Source: Rhizomys pruinosus
Lineage: Eukaryota; Chordata; Mammalia; Rodentia; Spalacidae
Length of the DNA: 64,000 bases
Assembly (NCBI GenBank): GCA_009823505.1
Contig: VZQC01012381.1
Span: forward strand, 324,989 to 388,988
Direction: 5' to 3'
Program-made: the position numbers and the translations under genes
Notes under the pieces: model-generated
What the model was told of the DNA's origin: nothing
The model's input: the letters and a program-made list of their open reading frames with translations, nothing else
The model's database searches: none
Shown here: one piece after another, positions 1 through 11,695 of the stretch
Layout of the letters: every line of letters starts with the position of its first letter
How positions within the stretch are numbered: the stretch's first letter is position 1

Positions 1-600
1 TTTCTCAGCCATTAAGTTGGTGATACTCTGGCCTGTTGGAACATACAAATCCTTTACCGTAGTTAGTTTTAAGATTTGGGTTGCAAGGTTTTTTGACAAA
101 AAGTTTTCATATCTATCTATATCCCCCTTTTTTATTTTAGGTTTTTATTTTTGACCCATGAGTCTCAAAAAAGCAGTTGTATTATACATACCTATAGGGT
201 GGAATCAAGGCACAGATTTCATCAAGTTCACCCATGCTGTTTTTGGGTTACTGTATGTGATTAACTTGGGAAACAAACTTTATTTTTGAATTAAATCATC
301 CTATTGGTGAAAGAGATTGCTACCAGGTGATACTATATGATAGCAAAATTATAGAGAACATTTGTTTATACCAATCCCAAAGTAATTGTTATGCAGTTTT
401 TAATTAAAGCTAATGTGGGCAACAGGAATTTATATCACCAATTAGCTCAGATGCATTATCAGCCTTTAAACCAATGTTGTTTAATATACACATATTTACT
501 TTTACTAAGTCCTAAAACACCATGTATCCTGTAGACAGAGTCTGGGCAAAACTGGATACTTGTTGAACTCACGTCAATTAAATATGCACCAGTCGAATAT
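1..600. other. AT-rich DNA, no feature recognised
   Basis: I see no coding region, SINE or LTR here. The minus-strand L1 becomes recognisable only near position 600. Confidence 0.4.
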
Positions 601-1510
601 ACACCCAGGGACACAGATTTTTTAAATGTATATACTAAAGTTATAAATTTCCCTCTTAGGGCTGCTTTTAAGTTGTCCCAGAGGTTTTGTTGCATTGTAT
701 TCTCATTTTCATTTAGTTCCAGGAATATTTTTATTTTTTTTTAATTTCTTATTTAACCCATTATTCATTCAGGAGTGTGGTGTTTAATCTCCATGAGTTC
801 CTATGGTTTTTAAAGTTGCTTTTGCTGTTCATTATAAGCTTTATTACACTGTGGTCTGATTGAATTAATGGAATTATTTCAATTCTTTTTGAATTTGTTG
901 AGTTTTGTTTTGTGTCCCAGGAGGTGATCAATTTTAGAAAACATTGCATGAGATGCTGAATAGAAAGTGAATTTTTGGTGTGTGGGTTGAGTATTCTGTA
1001 CCATTGGGTCCATCTCTTGTAAGCTGTTATTTAATTCAGATGTCTCTCTGTTTATTCTTTGTCCAGTTGATCTGTCCATTGAAGAGAGAGGGGTATTGAA
1101 TTCACCTACTGTTATTGAAATTGGGTTAATCTGTGTTTTATAGTCATGGATTACTTTTTATGGATTTCTGTGCACTAGAATTTGGTACATGTGTATTAAT
1201 GATTGTAATATGTTCTTGGTCAATTGTTCTTTTATTAGAATGAAGTTACACTTTATTTCTTCTGACTAGTTTTAATTTGAATTCTATTTTGTCAGATATT
1301 ACAATTGCAATACCTGCTTGCTTTTTAGAGCCATTTGCTTGGAATATTTTTTTCATCTTTTCACCCTATGATAGTGTCTATCCTTGAAGGTGAGATGAGT
1401 TTCTTGAGGACGACAAAAAGTTAGGTTTTCCTTTTTGATCCATTCTACTAGTCTGTGTCTTTTGACAGGGGAGTTGAAGCCATTGATATTTCTTTAAGTT
1501 TATGGGCGTA
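600..1510 (-). pseudogene. L1 ORF2 N-terminal (endonuclease) remnant
   Basis: The antisense sequence matches the familiar L1 ORF2 endonuclease region. Examples are the stretch around 1080-1130, which reads as the conserved segment on the ORF2 strand, and the region around 1440-1480. In active elements ORF2p nicks the target DNA and reverse-transcribes L1 RNA. Here only short open pieces remain (for example 879-1079) and the frame is broken repeatedly. The 3' two thirds of ORF2 are absent. Confidence 0.65.
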
Positions 1511-1531
1511 TTTTGAATTTCCATTATTACA

Positions 1532-2116
1532 TCATCCTTTTTTTTTTCTTTTTATTGCCTCTTGAGTGTGCTCATTCCTGTCTTCAGTCCTTTGTATTGT
1601 TTCAAGTATTCTCTGTAGGGCTGGTTTGGTAGACATGAATTCGTTCAGCATATTCATGTCATAAAAATTTTTCCATTCCCCTTCAACCTTAACAGATGGT
1701 TTTGCTGGACAGAGTATTCCGGGTTGGCATCCAATGTCATTTAGAGCTGGGAATACTTTGGTCCAGGCTCTTATGGCTTTCATAGATTGCACTGAAAAAT
1801 CAGTTATGAGTCTGATGGATTTTTCCTTTATTTGTAACTTGTTTTTCTCTAGCAGCCTTCAGTACTCTCTCTTTGTTCTGTATATTTGATGTTTTTACTA
1901 TGATATGCCATGGGGATTTTCTGCTCTGGTCATGTCTAGTTGATGTTCTATGTGCTTCTTGAATTTCTACAGGTAAGTCTTTCCTTAATTTAGGGAAGTT
2001 TTCTTCTATAATCCTGTTGAAGATCTGTTCAATGACATTGGCCTGAGATTCTTCTCCTTCCTGTATACCTTATATTTGGTCTTCTCATGTTGCCCCACAT
2101 TTCCTGCATATTCCCT

Positions 2117-2163
<47 letters not shown>

Positions 2164-2653
2164 TTAATTTTATAGTCTTTGGTTAAGGACTCCAGATCTT
2201 CAACTTTGTCATCCACTCTTTATATTCTGTTTTCTGTTTCATTCATTCTGCTTGTGAGACTTTCTGCTTGTTTCTTCTTGACTTATTATTAGGTTCTTCG
2301 ATTTCATACAGATTTATGTTTGGGTTTTCCTCACTATTTCTATGTCTCTTGTGAATCAGTTTTCAAGTCATGAATTGCTTTGGATATTTCATTAAACTGC
2401 ATATTTGTATATTCCTGAGCTTGCCTCACAAGTACTTTGAGTTGTCTGTGTTTTCTGTAAGTTCTTTGATTATGTGTATAATTCTTCTTTTAAATTCTAA
2501 TTTCAGCTTTTCCTCGGAATGGTTCTCATTATAGTGCACTTCTAGAGGGGGAGTGGGTTTTGTTGGGGACATAGCCCCTTGGTTTTTCATACTGTTTGTG
2601 TTTTTTGCACTGCCATTTGCACATATGAATGTTCTTTGTTGGTTATCTGACAA
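1532..2653 (-). pseudogene. L1 ORF1 (ORF1p RNA-binding protein), broken
   Basis: ORF1p is the trimeric RNA-binding chaperone of the L1 ribonucleoprotein. The start codon is at 2653 and the first open piece (75 codons) ends at a TGA at 2426-2428. Beyond that, the frame is broken until the C-terminal piece at 1792-1532. That piece contains RAWTKVFPALN, CPAKPSVKVEGE and TKPALQRILE, which resemble the conserved ORF1p C-terminal domain (compare the YPAKLSF and TRPALKELL motifs of human ORF1p). A (CA)n tract lies inside the coiled-coil region. This is a decayed copy with no predicted function. Confidence 0.75.
2119..2161. repeat. (GT)n microsatellite inside L1 ORF1
   Basis: A pure GT run of about 21 units, read as CA on the ORF1 strand. 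It sits between the coiled coil and the RNA-recognition part of ORF1. The plus-strand ORF1 copy near 23.0 kb has a tract at the matching point. Confidence 0.95.
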
Positions 2654-2699
2654 GTATTATTTCTGTTTGACTTTTGTTTGAGTTTTGGTATGTTTGTAT

Positions 2700-3490
2700 T
2701 GTTAATGTAGCTTGGTTACTTTTTATTCCCAGTCCTAGGTGGGCAGGTCTGCTCAGCAGATCAGGAGCAGAGGAAGATGAGGGTTGGGATTATCTGAGGT
2801 GGTGCCTAGTTGTTTTTCAGGTATGGGTTGGGGAGATAGTTCAGAGGTCTAAAGTGGAAACTTTGATGTCTGCCTGTGTCTCAGGTTGGTAGGATGAGAG
2901 TAGGGAGGATGTGAGGAAATGAATAGAGAGTAAATCCAATTTTGACTTACTAGTGTCCTAGGTAGGGTAAGACTGCTGGGGCAGGTCAGGTTGCTAGGAG
3001 AAATGGGGTTTGGGGTACCTGAAGGGAGGACTGAGCCACCTTTGCTAGGGTGGTTGGTGATTCAGGGATAAGGATTTAATCCAGAGAAGGGATTGGTGTC
3101 TACTGGGATCCTAGTCTTAGTGAGGACAGGGTGGGGACGGAGGAGAGGAGCCGAATGGAGTGGCTGGTGGGTGGGTCTGACTTACCAAGGTCCTCAAGGT
3201 GGCAGGTCTGTGAGCCAGGTCAGCCTGCCTATTTCCCAGACTGGCAGGGTGAGGGTGGGAGGATGTGAGGGAATGAATAGAGATCAAAGTGGGGTTTGAC
3301 CCATCAGTGTCTTAGGTAGGGTGAGAATGCCTGGAAGGTCACCTTGCCAGGAGAGATGTTTGAGGTACTTGAAGGGGGACTGAGCCACCTACATACTAGG
3401 GTGGTTGGTGATTAAGGGATAAGCATTTACTTCAGAGAAGGGATTGGTGTCTGTGATGTTCCTGGTCTGGATGTGATTGTAAGCTTTTAA
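2700..3490 (-). repeat. L1 5' UTR: two tandem ~354-bp monomers (promoter)
   Basis: Two diverged copies of a G-rich unit follow each other. The marker GGATGTGAG starts at 2907 and again at 3261, a spacing of 354 bp. Other shared blocks include 'gactgagccacct' and 'gggtggttggtgatt'. Tandem promoter monomers upstream of ORF1 are a hallmark of rodent L1s. This unit is longer than the roughly 200-bp mouse monomers I know. Confidence 0.7.
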
Positions 3491-4389
3491 GCACCTAGTC
3501 AATCCACATATAGCCAGAGAGAATCTCTCTTTAGACATTAGTAATGGCAGATACTTCCATCAGCTTGATTATAAGTACTAACACATACTCAGGATCTTAT
3601 AAAATTTAAAGTTAGCAGATAGTGACCCTTCGAAATTAATGCCCTGACTTTTGTCAATTCCCAGTTTAAGATCCAGTAGATTATAAACTATCTGAAAAAA
3701 TGTGTATAGGTTATAAGCAACACAGGTCCTTTGAGTCCATTTGGCCAGTTGTGAATTTCTTTTTTTTTTTTTTTTTTTTTTTGTGTTTTTTTTTTTATTT
3801 GCTATATAGTGAAGCTTCTTTGGTAAAAATTGAAAGATGCACAGGAAGAGGTCATTTTGATTCAGTTTAATACTATATCTGTTTAACAGAAAACTAGTAT
3901 TGTCCAGTGACAGGGCTCCATCCAATCAAATAGACCTTAAATCCAATTATAAAATGGTTGGTTACTCTCATAATAACCATGCCACTATTGCACCAGTGGG
4001 CATACCTTGCCTGAGCAATTGTTGTAGGTTACAGGATTCACAGCTGGGTAAGGTTGGTGATTAATTTTCTCATCATATAGCATATATAACAAACACATTT
4101 TTGTACTATGAAAGTTAGTCGGTAGAGATGATTCTTTAAAGTCAGCACCAGACTAATCTCTTCTTTTTTGCTTTCCAACTCATGTATGTAGTGTCTTCAG
4201 AAACAGAGATGTACTGTGAAGTTATAGTGGATTACCAAGAAGAGGGATAATGACCAGTACTGAGAGTCTGTGAGACCACTGGACAACATCTTTAAAAGAT
4301 GGAGTCCATTCCTGGCATTGAGATTTTATTTTGTTATCCTATGCTGTCTAGTATGAGCAATGCCCCTGTTAAAAGGTAACTTCTTTTTA
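3491..4389. other. No gene; T-rich tract
   Basis: There is a long T tract at about 3759-3796. Otherwise this is unremarkable AT-rich sequence with no recognised repeat. Confidence 0.4.
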
Positions 4390-4813
4390 TTTATTTTTAT
4401 ATTGTATATGTATGTACTTTAGGAAGCTTCTCTAATGGAAGGTTTCCCTATGCCTTTTCTAAAGGACTTTAGTGTTGGTTACCCTTCCCCACAATCCATC
4501 CTCTACCCTGCCTTCCTATTCCATTTCCTATTTAACCCTTCCTAATTTATTATTTCTTTTTCCCCTTTTATACCATTGTGGTCTAACACCCCTCTCTGGA
4601 GGTCTGCTTCACCCCCCATGGATGTTTATTAGTTTCCTAATTTCTCTGAATTTTCAAGTTGAAACTTGCATATTTAGTATGTCAAAGCTATCATCCAGCT
4701 ATCAGAGAAAAAATGCAATATTTTTTCTTTCTGGGTCTGTGTCACCTCACACAGGAAGATTGCTTCCAGTTCCATCCATTTACATGTGCATTTCATAATT
4801 TTGTTTTTAAGAA

Positions 4814-4984
4814 GTGCTAATATTGGGCGTGATAGTGCACGCCTTTAATCCCAGCACTTGGGAGGCAGAGGCAGGGGGATCTCTGTGATTTCAAGTCCAG
4901 CCTGGTTTACATAGCAAGCTCCATGCCAGTTGGGACTAAAGGGAGACCCTGTCTCAAAAGGACAAAAAAAAAGGTGTTAATATT
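4814..4984 (+). mobile_element. B1 SINE with target-site duplication
   Basis: A B1 body (4825 to about 4973) with A-tail is flanked by GTGCTAATATT at 4814-4824 and GTGTTAATATT at 4974-4984 (10 of 11 match). It interrupts the L1 3' UTR. It carries the 'gggactaaaggg' variant also seen in the composite SINEs at 43.1 and 57.0 kb. Confidence 0.85.
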
Positions 4985-5838
4985 AGATTGTGTATATGTT
5001 CCACATCTGCATTATCCATTCATCAGTGGATGGACATCCGGTTTGTTTCCAGTTTCTGGCTACTATGAAAAGGGCAACAATGAACGTGGATGAATGGGTA
5101 TTTCTGTACTAATGTATAGAGTCTTTTAGGTATATGGATAAGAGTGTTATGTTTGATCAAATTGAAAATAAATTTCAAGTTTTTTGAGGAATCTTCACAC
5201 TGATTTTCATAGTAGCTGCACCACTATGCATTCCTACTAGCAGAGGATAAAAGTTCTTTATCCACATCTTTGCCAGCATTTACTGAAATTTTCTTTTGGA
5301 TATTAGCCATTCTGAATAGAGTAAGATGAAATCTCAAAGTGATTTTAATTTCTATTTCCCTGATTACTCAATATCTTTAACATTTTTACTGTATTTCTCA
5401 GGCATTTGCATTCATGTTTAAAAAAACTCCCTGTTTTAGTTCCTTGCACCAACATTTAGGTTTTTCATGTTTAGTTTTTTTTTTTTTTTTTTTTTTTTAG
5501 TTCTGTCTATATTCTAGCCCACTAATCTTCGTCACCGGTTCAGCTGGTAAAGATGTTTTTCCCATTCTGTAGATTGCCTCTTCACTCAAATGATGGACTC
5601 TTTGCTGTGTAAAAGCTTTTTAGTTTCATGAGGTCTCATTTATTTTCAGTTCTTGGACTTAGTATTTGCTCTATATGATTCCTTTTCAGAAAGTCCTTTC
5701 ATGTAAACCTTGGTCCTCAGTTCTAATCCATTGATCAATGTGTCCTTTCATTGCCAGTAAAATGTTTTAGTATTGTAGTTATGTAATATAGTTTGAGATC
5801 TGGGATGGTAATGCATCCAGTTCTTTTATTGTTCAAGA

Positions 5839-6084
5839 TTATTTTGGCTTTCCTCGTTTTTGTGTTTCCATATGAAATTCCAGATTATCTTTTTCAATTT
5901 CTGTGAAGAATTGTGTTGGAGTTTTAGTAGGTATTTCGTTGAATTCGTAGATTGCTTTTTGTAGGATGGTCATTTTCACAATACTGAGCCTACACATCCA
6001 TGAGCATAAGAATTTTCCATATCTGGTATCTTCTTCAATTCCTGGCTTTAGTGGAGAGACACATTTAAGGACATTTGTGGACAC
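5839..6084 (-). pseudogene. L1 ORF2 C-terminal fragment
   Basis: The open stretch contains GIEEDTRYGKF, CSWMCRLSIVKMTILQKAIY and PTKTPTQFFTEIEK. These match the conserved region after the reverse-transcriptase domain of L1 ORF2p. It is a fragment without the catalytic core. Confidence 0.8.
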
Positions 6085-6250
6085 AAATTAGACTCTATAG
6101 GCCCTTCTAGAGTACATTAATATGGGCAGAAGGTAGTAAAAGGAGGTAACCATAGGGGTTGGGATGTAAATATGATCAAACTATATTATATGAAACCCAG
6201 AGAATTCAATTAAATTAAAAGTTATTGATCTAAACTTGCTATCACAAGGA
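6085..6250 (+). mobile_element. L1 3' UTR end fragment
   Basis: The 'gactctatagg' block and purine-rich stretch are also found in the plus-strand L1 3' end near 51.3 kb. The orientation is opposite to the adjoining L1, so this is either a separate insertion or the other arm of an inverted insertion. Confidence 0.5.
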
Positions 6251-6257
6251 CTGCCTT

Positions 6258-6522
6258 AAAGAAACAACTATAGGGGCTGGAGAGATGGCCTAGCGGTTAG
6301 AGCGCGACCGCTCTTACCGAGTGACCCGGGTTCGTCTCCAGCACCCACATGGGGCCAAGAACCGTTGAAACTCCAATTCAGAGAGAGAACTCAGTTCCAG
6401 GGAATCCGCAACCCTCTTCTGACCTTCGCGGCATTGCTGCGAACGAACGGGTGCACAAACTTGCATGCAGATAGTACATTTATACATATACAAAAATAAA
6501 TAAAATAAAAAAAAAGAAACAA
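6258..6522 (+). mobile_element. B2 SINE
   Basis: Full-length B2 (6273 to about 6512) with a tRNA-like head (GGGGCTGGAGAGATGG), the duplicated 'aactcc' module and an AATAAA-rich tail. AAAGAAACAA flanks it on both sides. Confidence 0.85.
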
Positions 6523-6532
6523 AAATATATAT

Positions 6533-6700
6533 GCGCGGGCAATGGTGGCACACGCCTAAACCTAGCACTTGGGATGCAGAGGCAGGCGGATTTTTGTTGG
6601 TTCAAGGGCCCAGCTTGGTCTACAGGTGAGTTCCAGGCCAGCTGAGGCTACAGGGGAGACCTGTCTCAAACAGACAAAAAAAAAAAAACACAAAAGAAAA
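6533..6700 (+). mobile_element. B1 SINE
   Basis: A somewhat diverged B1 starting at GCGCGGGCAATGG and ending in an A-rich tail. It was inserted directly downstream of the preceding B2 A-tail, a common SINE target. Confidence 0.8.
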
Positions 6701-7224
6701 AAAAAATATATTGATCAAGGTTTATTTTTGGACCACCGAGGTTTTGTTAATTGACCTTCTATGTGTTTCATCTATACAGGACGTTTCTATTTCCTGCCAT
6801 AGTCTCATAAAATACCCTGTTATTGTTTATTGATTTTAAGGAGTTCTTTTTAAAGATTCACTTTTCTATGCCTACTCTTAATAATTAGCCACCCATTACT
6901 TACTTTTTTAATTGAATATTTCTCTTTAGAAGGTATGATCCAATAACCCTCCCTTCTGCAATAATGCATAAACAAGCAATCTCTTCTTGCCTAAAGACTC
7001 TCTAATAAGCTATATATTTCATACTTGGCCATATCTTCTTAGTCCTTGTCTATTGGAAGATATAGAATTCTAACCATTTAAAAAATATTTATAGACTTCA
7101 TACAGCACTTTCCTTTATAGTGTGGCAGCAAAATGTTCCATGTGATTATTCTTGTGTATATTGTCATTCTTTCTTCATTAAATCCTCACAAATTCTAATT
7201 GTTCTGTTCCAAAAAGAAACATTA
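6701..7224. other. Unique AT-rich DNA, nothing recognised
   Basis: I see no gene or repeat family in this stretch. Confidence 0.4.
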
Positions 7225-8299
7225 AATGTTCAACAGTTTTTTTGTTGTTGTTTGTGGTGTTGTGTTGTTTAAATTTTTTTATTTTATGCTTTGTGCATTT
7301 CTACATCCTTTCCAATTCAGTTCAGGCATATTTCCCTTTACCTCCCCCCCCCTACCCCACCCCACCCGAGGGATCATGCAGTTGATTAACTGTCCTGGCA
7401 TTATTTTTCTCCGTTCTTTTTTTCATTTTTAGCTATAAGTGATAAATCCATGAGTACAAGCATCACTCATGTAAACCAATTTGCAGGCTGGTGTGCCGAA
7501 ACCCCCACAGCCCCACCTTCCAGCGTGGGGGGAGGGGTTGTATGTACAATCAGGTTGATCAAAATGAGGGTTCGTCCAGACTACATTGCTTAGTTTCACC
7601 ATTCCACCCCAATCGCAGCCTTTACATTCTACCACAGCCCCTCTTCCGCAGAGCAGATTATTCCCTGGGCTTAGGAAAGGGGCACAAGGTGGCGGATGAG
7701 GAGCAGAACAGTCCACTCTCTCCTGAGCTGGTTGTTTGGACTCTGTCAGTTCTGGCTGTTCCTTTCATGGGCTGACAAATTGTCCAGGAATAACCTTTCG
7801 ACCTACTAATGAAGCAAAAGCAATTAGAATATATAGGTATTTAAACAGCATTAATAGTTATGGAGGTTACTTGGTATAGACACACATATATTCGATGATA
7901 TGTTAATCCCTGAATTTACATTTTTTCCCTGTTACGTATGACAGGGTCTTATTGTGGCTTATGACAACTCCTAAACTGTAGAGGATGGACGCTACATCCC
8001 CTTACACCTATTACATTTCAACCGTTTTTTTTTTTTTTTTTTTTTTAAATTTTATTTATTTCTGTATGTGTATGAATGTACTGTCTGCATGCAGGTTTGT
8101 GCACCCGTGTCGTTCAATGCCGCGGAGGTCAGAAGAGGGTGTCGGATTCCCCTGGAACTGGAGTTCTCCTGGAATTGGAGTTTCAGACGGCTCTCAGCCG
8201 CCATGTGGGTGCTGGGGATCGAACCCGGGTCCTCTGCAAGAGCGGTCGGCGCTCTTAACCGCTAGGCCATCTCTCCAGCCCCAATGTTCAACAGTTTTT
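7225..8299 (-). mobile_element. B2/L1 chimeric retrotransposon insertion
   Basis: A perfect 17-bp direct repeat (AATGTTCAACAGTTTTT) at 7225-7241 and 8283-8299 encloses one unit. On the minus strand the unit is a full-length B2 beginning exactly at the duplication (8282 to about 8047), its A-tail (about 8046-8024), then about 780 bp of L1-like 3' UTR (8023-7242). That part has a G-rich purine tract and an AATAAA-rich tail. The B2 has no duplication of its own. The simplest reading is one target-primed event in which the reverse transcriptase switched template from L1 RNA to B2 RNA. Confidence 0.65.
8024..8282 (-). mobile_element. B2 SINE (5' arm of the chimera)
   Basis: A complete, little-diverged B2 with the 17-bp internal duplication. 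Its 5' GGGG abuts the flanking direct repeat with no gap. Confidence 0.9.
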
Positions 8300-9530
8300 A
8301 TCAATATCAACTGGCTTCAACCTTCTATCAAAATTCCCAATACAGATTTCTCTCACATTTTTCTTTTCTTAAAGGAGACACTGACTTAAAGCTTAAACTT
8401 TAAAAAGGGGACTTTTTCATAGATGGTTAGATTTACCTGTTTGTTTGATTGGTTGATTTTTTTTGTTTGTTTTTAAAGCTTCATCTTTCCTTAGAGTAGG
8501 CATTGAAAAATTAAACCCCTCTTTAGAAATTTTAAAATGGTTATTTCTACCCAGTATATACAAACAGATCTTTTTTACCCCAAATCAACAAAGAAGTTAT
8601 TATTCTTACTCAAAAGGCCTAAACTAGAACCATCCAAGTTAGCAGACAAGATCTTGATATTATTTATCAGTGCATATTTTTAGATAACCCCCTAAACAAG
8701 ACATGATTAAACAAACTCATTTACTATTCAAAAATCAAATACCTAAACAAAAATGGGAGAATAAAGGATTAATTGCTCAGTAAAAACTTGCTAAAGCAAA
8801 TTTACTTTAAATATGTTAAAGCAACATATACTTTAATTTTTTTATTCATTCCTTTCAACTTTCCCCCAACACTTGCTGAAAAACTATCTTATGTAACCCT
8901 AAACCCCACGATTTTATATAAACTTCTCTAAAGGTCAACTAATGACTGGATCTCATCCCACTCATTAATTATAGCTGAGACTCCACCTCTGTGCTTTCTC
9001 TTACAGGCTCTCTCTGGACCCCAGTGTGATTGGTAAAGCTGTTCCATGAGTTGGCACCAGAAGACAACAACCTGAGAATAGAAGAGAGACCCTCTCCTGA
9101 ATTTCAACAACGTGAATAGCCATCTTGTTTGTGTTCCTTCGCCTGGTAGTGGTGCCCTGCCTGTGTCAATTTTTCTAGAGAATTTCCCAATATGATATCA
9201 TGCTGAATCATGCCACTTCTCCACCAAACTGGACATTAACCAACATATCACCCAGTGACTTCCCTGATGGACTTGCTTCTTTAATAAAACAACAAAAAAG
9301 AACTCTGAGAATGTGAGAATGATCTTTACATGCTTCTTCATTAATAAAACAAGGGTAAACTGTGGAAATGGCTTTTAAATATGGACAAATTACTTTTACC
9401 TATATTTGCAACCAAAATGTTAATCATAGCTTGTTTATAATAAAGATAAGCTCATTAAGCCATGTGCTCCTCTTGTGTTCTGGGCACATGGATTTAATTC
9501 TTCCTGATCCTTGCTCTCAACCTAAATCAA

Positions 9531-9534
<4 letters not shown>
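8300..9534. other. Unique AT-rich DNA; possible old LTR relic
   Basis: There is no gene. The sequence around 8890-9300 has a 'promoter plus AATAAA' look, with two similar 'cttcttnattaataaaacaa' stretches, but I could not assign it to a family. Confidence 0.3.

Positions 9535-9579
<45 letters not shown>
9535..9579. repeat. (TG)n microsatellite
   Basis: A pure TG run of about 22 units. Confidence 0.95.
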
Positions 9580-9580
<1 letters not shown>

Positions 9581-10100
9581 GCATACTTGTTGGGAACAGG
9601 AAGATTATCCAATTTGTGTTTCAAATAGCAGGCATTAAATGGATAAAATCTCTGTGTAGTTCTATGTGTGATATTCTAGGTCAGTAAGGATCAGAAAGGG
9701 CAAAGCTGTTCTTTGATAAGGGTCCAGTCCAAATTTTACTTCCAAAATTCAGGCTGTATATACTGTTTCAATAAAAGAAGAGTGAATCCCTTGTTTGAAA
9801 GCAAAGTTTTGAGAGAATTGTTTGGAAGCAAAGTTCTGAGAGAATTCTAAAGAAAAAGGTTCTCAGCCATTCAGTTCAGGTCAACTCTTGGCTTAAGATG
9901 AATGCTAACAGTCAGACTGCTTTTTATTCAGGCATAGCTATAATGGGGCATCACATAGGAAACATTGCATTGTATTGTTGTTTTCAATTTCTAATTTCTG
10001 ACCTGATCTTGCTTATCTATTTCCATCTACTAACTTGGCATTTGTCTTATTGTTGGCTTTTTAAGGTACATCATTATTAATTTGTAATCCCTCTGTTATT
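9580..10100. other. Unique DNA, nothing recognised
   Basis: No feature seen. Confidence 0.35.
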
Positions 10101-11271
10101 TAATGTAAGCACTTAGAGTGCCTCTCTTAGTACTGCCTTCTTTATATCCTGTGTATTTGAGTATGTTACATTTTCAATTTCATTCAGTTTTTAGAATATT
10201 TAAATTTTCTTAATTTTTTCAATGACTCATTCATTATTTAATAATGTGTTTTTAGTCTATGAGTTTATATATATATATATATTCCATTTTCTCTTGCTCT
10301 TAATTTATAGCTTTATTTTATTATAGTTAGATAGATTATAAAATGATTTCAATTTCCTTGAAATTATGAAGGCTTGCTTTGTGTAAAATTATACAATTTA
10401 TTTTAGAGAAAAAAATCCATGTGCTGTTAAGAGGAATAGATATTCTGGATAGGGGGAATGTTTTATTGAAGCCTTTTAGATCCATTTGATCTATGGTATC
10501 ATTTAACTTAAGTGTTTTTATTGACTTTTTGTAGAGATGACTTGTCTATTCTTTAGTATGGTATACTGAAGTAGCCTACTGTTACTGTGTTATGGTTAAT
10601 GTGGGTCTTTGAATTCAGTAGTATTTTGTTTTATGACAATTAGATGCGCTAGTGTTTGGTGCATATGTGTTTATAATTCCTCTTGATGTATTGTTCCCTT
10701 AGTAAGTATGAACTGACCTTTATCTCTTCTTAAAATTTTAAGTTAAAATCCCTTTGTCAGAACATTGACCTAATCTTTCTAGTTATATTTGCCTAGAATA
10801 AATTTTACCATCATTTCAGCCTAAGGCTGCATTTGTCTTTGATAGTAAGGTTCATTTTCAGAGGCAAGAAAAAGATATATCCTTTTTAAAAATGTAATCT
10901 GCTGGTCTTTGTCTTTTGACTGGGGAATAAATTCCATTAACGTTCCATGTTATTACTGAAATGTATCAACTCCCGTCATTGGGTTGATTTTGTAGTATCT
11001 GGTGTCTTCCCATTTCTGTTCCTTAATAACTCTTCTAGCATGGTGTATTATTTTGTGGAGCCTCATGGATATATTTAACTTTCCCTTCAGTCCAAGGGAT
11101 TACTTCAAGTATATTCTGTACTGCTGGTTTAATAGTCATTAATTTGTTAGTTTGATTTTTTTCATGGAAAGTTCTTTTTTCACCTTCAACTATAACGGAA
11201 ATTGTTTAATAGCCACAGAAATCTGAGTTAGTAATTATTACCTTTCAGTATTTCAGATACACCATTACAGG

Positions 11272-11482
11272 TCTAAGGAGATGTCTCCACAGTTAAGATC
11301 ACAGGCTACTCTTCTAGAGGGCCTTGTTTTCCTTCCTGGCTAACAACCCCTTGTAAATCCAGGTCCAGGGAAACCAAAGCCCTCTTCTGTCCTCCACCAG
11401 AACTGCACACATATGGTACATTTGTACACATGCAGGCACAACACTTGTTTATTTATACACATAAAATAAATAAATATACAAA
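11272..11482 (+). mobile_element. Diverged B2-type SINE relic
   Basis: The order of blocks matches B2: 'agatcacaggctactcttc' in the head, 'gtccagggaaacc' and 'ccctcttctgtcctcc' in the body, then an AATAAATAAATA tail. Similarity is low and it predates the young B2 copies. Confidence 0.5.
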
Positions 11483-11491
11483 TATATCATT

Positions 11492-11695
11492 CTAGGTTCT
11501 CTCATCCTTTATCACATATTTTGAGAAATCTGCTATAATATAGATGGGTTTGTCTGTATATGTGACTTGGTGCTTCTCTCTGTAGATTTCAATATATTTT
11601 TCTTTGGTCGCTACAGTTTTAATCTGCCATGGAGAGTTTCTTTTCTGGTCTTGTCTCTTTGGTGTTCTATATACCTCCTGAATCTTTATGATCAT
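11492..11695 (-). pseudogene. L1 ORF1 C-terminal region fragment (old copy)
   Basis: The open stretch contains IQEVYRTPKRQDQKRN and SPWQIKTVATKEKYIE. These align in position with the part of ORF1p that follows the RNA-recognition motif. It is short and isolated, and part of the old L1. Confidence 0.55.

Larger units (their letters stand above)
600..3490 (-). mobile_element. L1 LINE, 5' part (5' UTR, ORF1, start of ORF2)
   Basis: Read on the minus strand, the order is a repetitive G-rich 5' UTR (about 3490-2660), ORF1 (2653 to about 1532) and the endonuclease end of ORF2 (about 1510 to 600). This is the standard L1 order. The element stops near 600, so the reverse-transcriptase part and the 3' UTR are missing. 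Stop codons and a dinucleotide tract break the frames, so it is a dead copy. The boundaries are approximate. Confidence 0.8.
4390..6084 (-). mobile_element. L1 LINE, ORF2 C-terminus and 3' UTR
   Basis: Minus-strand L1 sequence running from the ORF2 C-terminal region (near 6084) to a 3' UTR near 4390. A plus-strand B1 is inserted at 4825-4973. The left end resembles the left ends of the minus-strand L1 copies near 23.74 and 27.95 kb, so it may be the true 3' end of one L1 subfamily. Confidence 0.75.

Noticed and set aside
4472..4798. Open frame of 108 codons on the plus strand
   Set aside because: It is antisense L1 3' UTR sequence.
4390..6250. Firm call of twin priming for the L1 pair at 4.4-6.25 kb
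   Set aside because: The antisense part seems to include its own L1 3' end, shared with copies at 23.7 and 27.9 kb, so two separate insertions are equally likely.
6273..6345. tRNA-like sequences at the heads of B2 elements
   Set aside because: They contain polymerase III box-like sequences but are SINE heads without a proper cloverleaf, not tRNA genes.
8076..8258. A ~60-codon frame that recurs at 8076, 24636 and 38.3 kb
   Set aside because: It lies in the antisense of B2 SINEs and recurs only because the SINE copies are similar. It is not a gene family.
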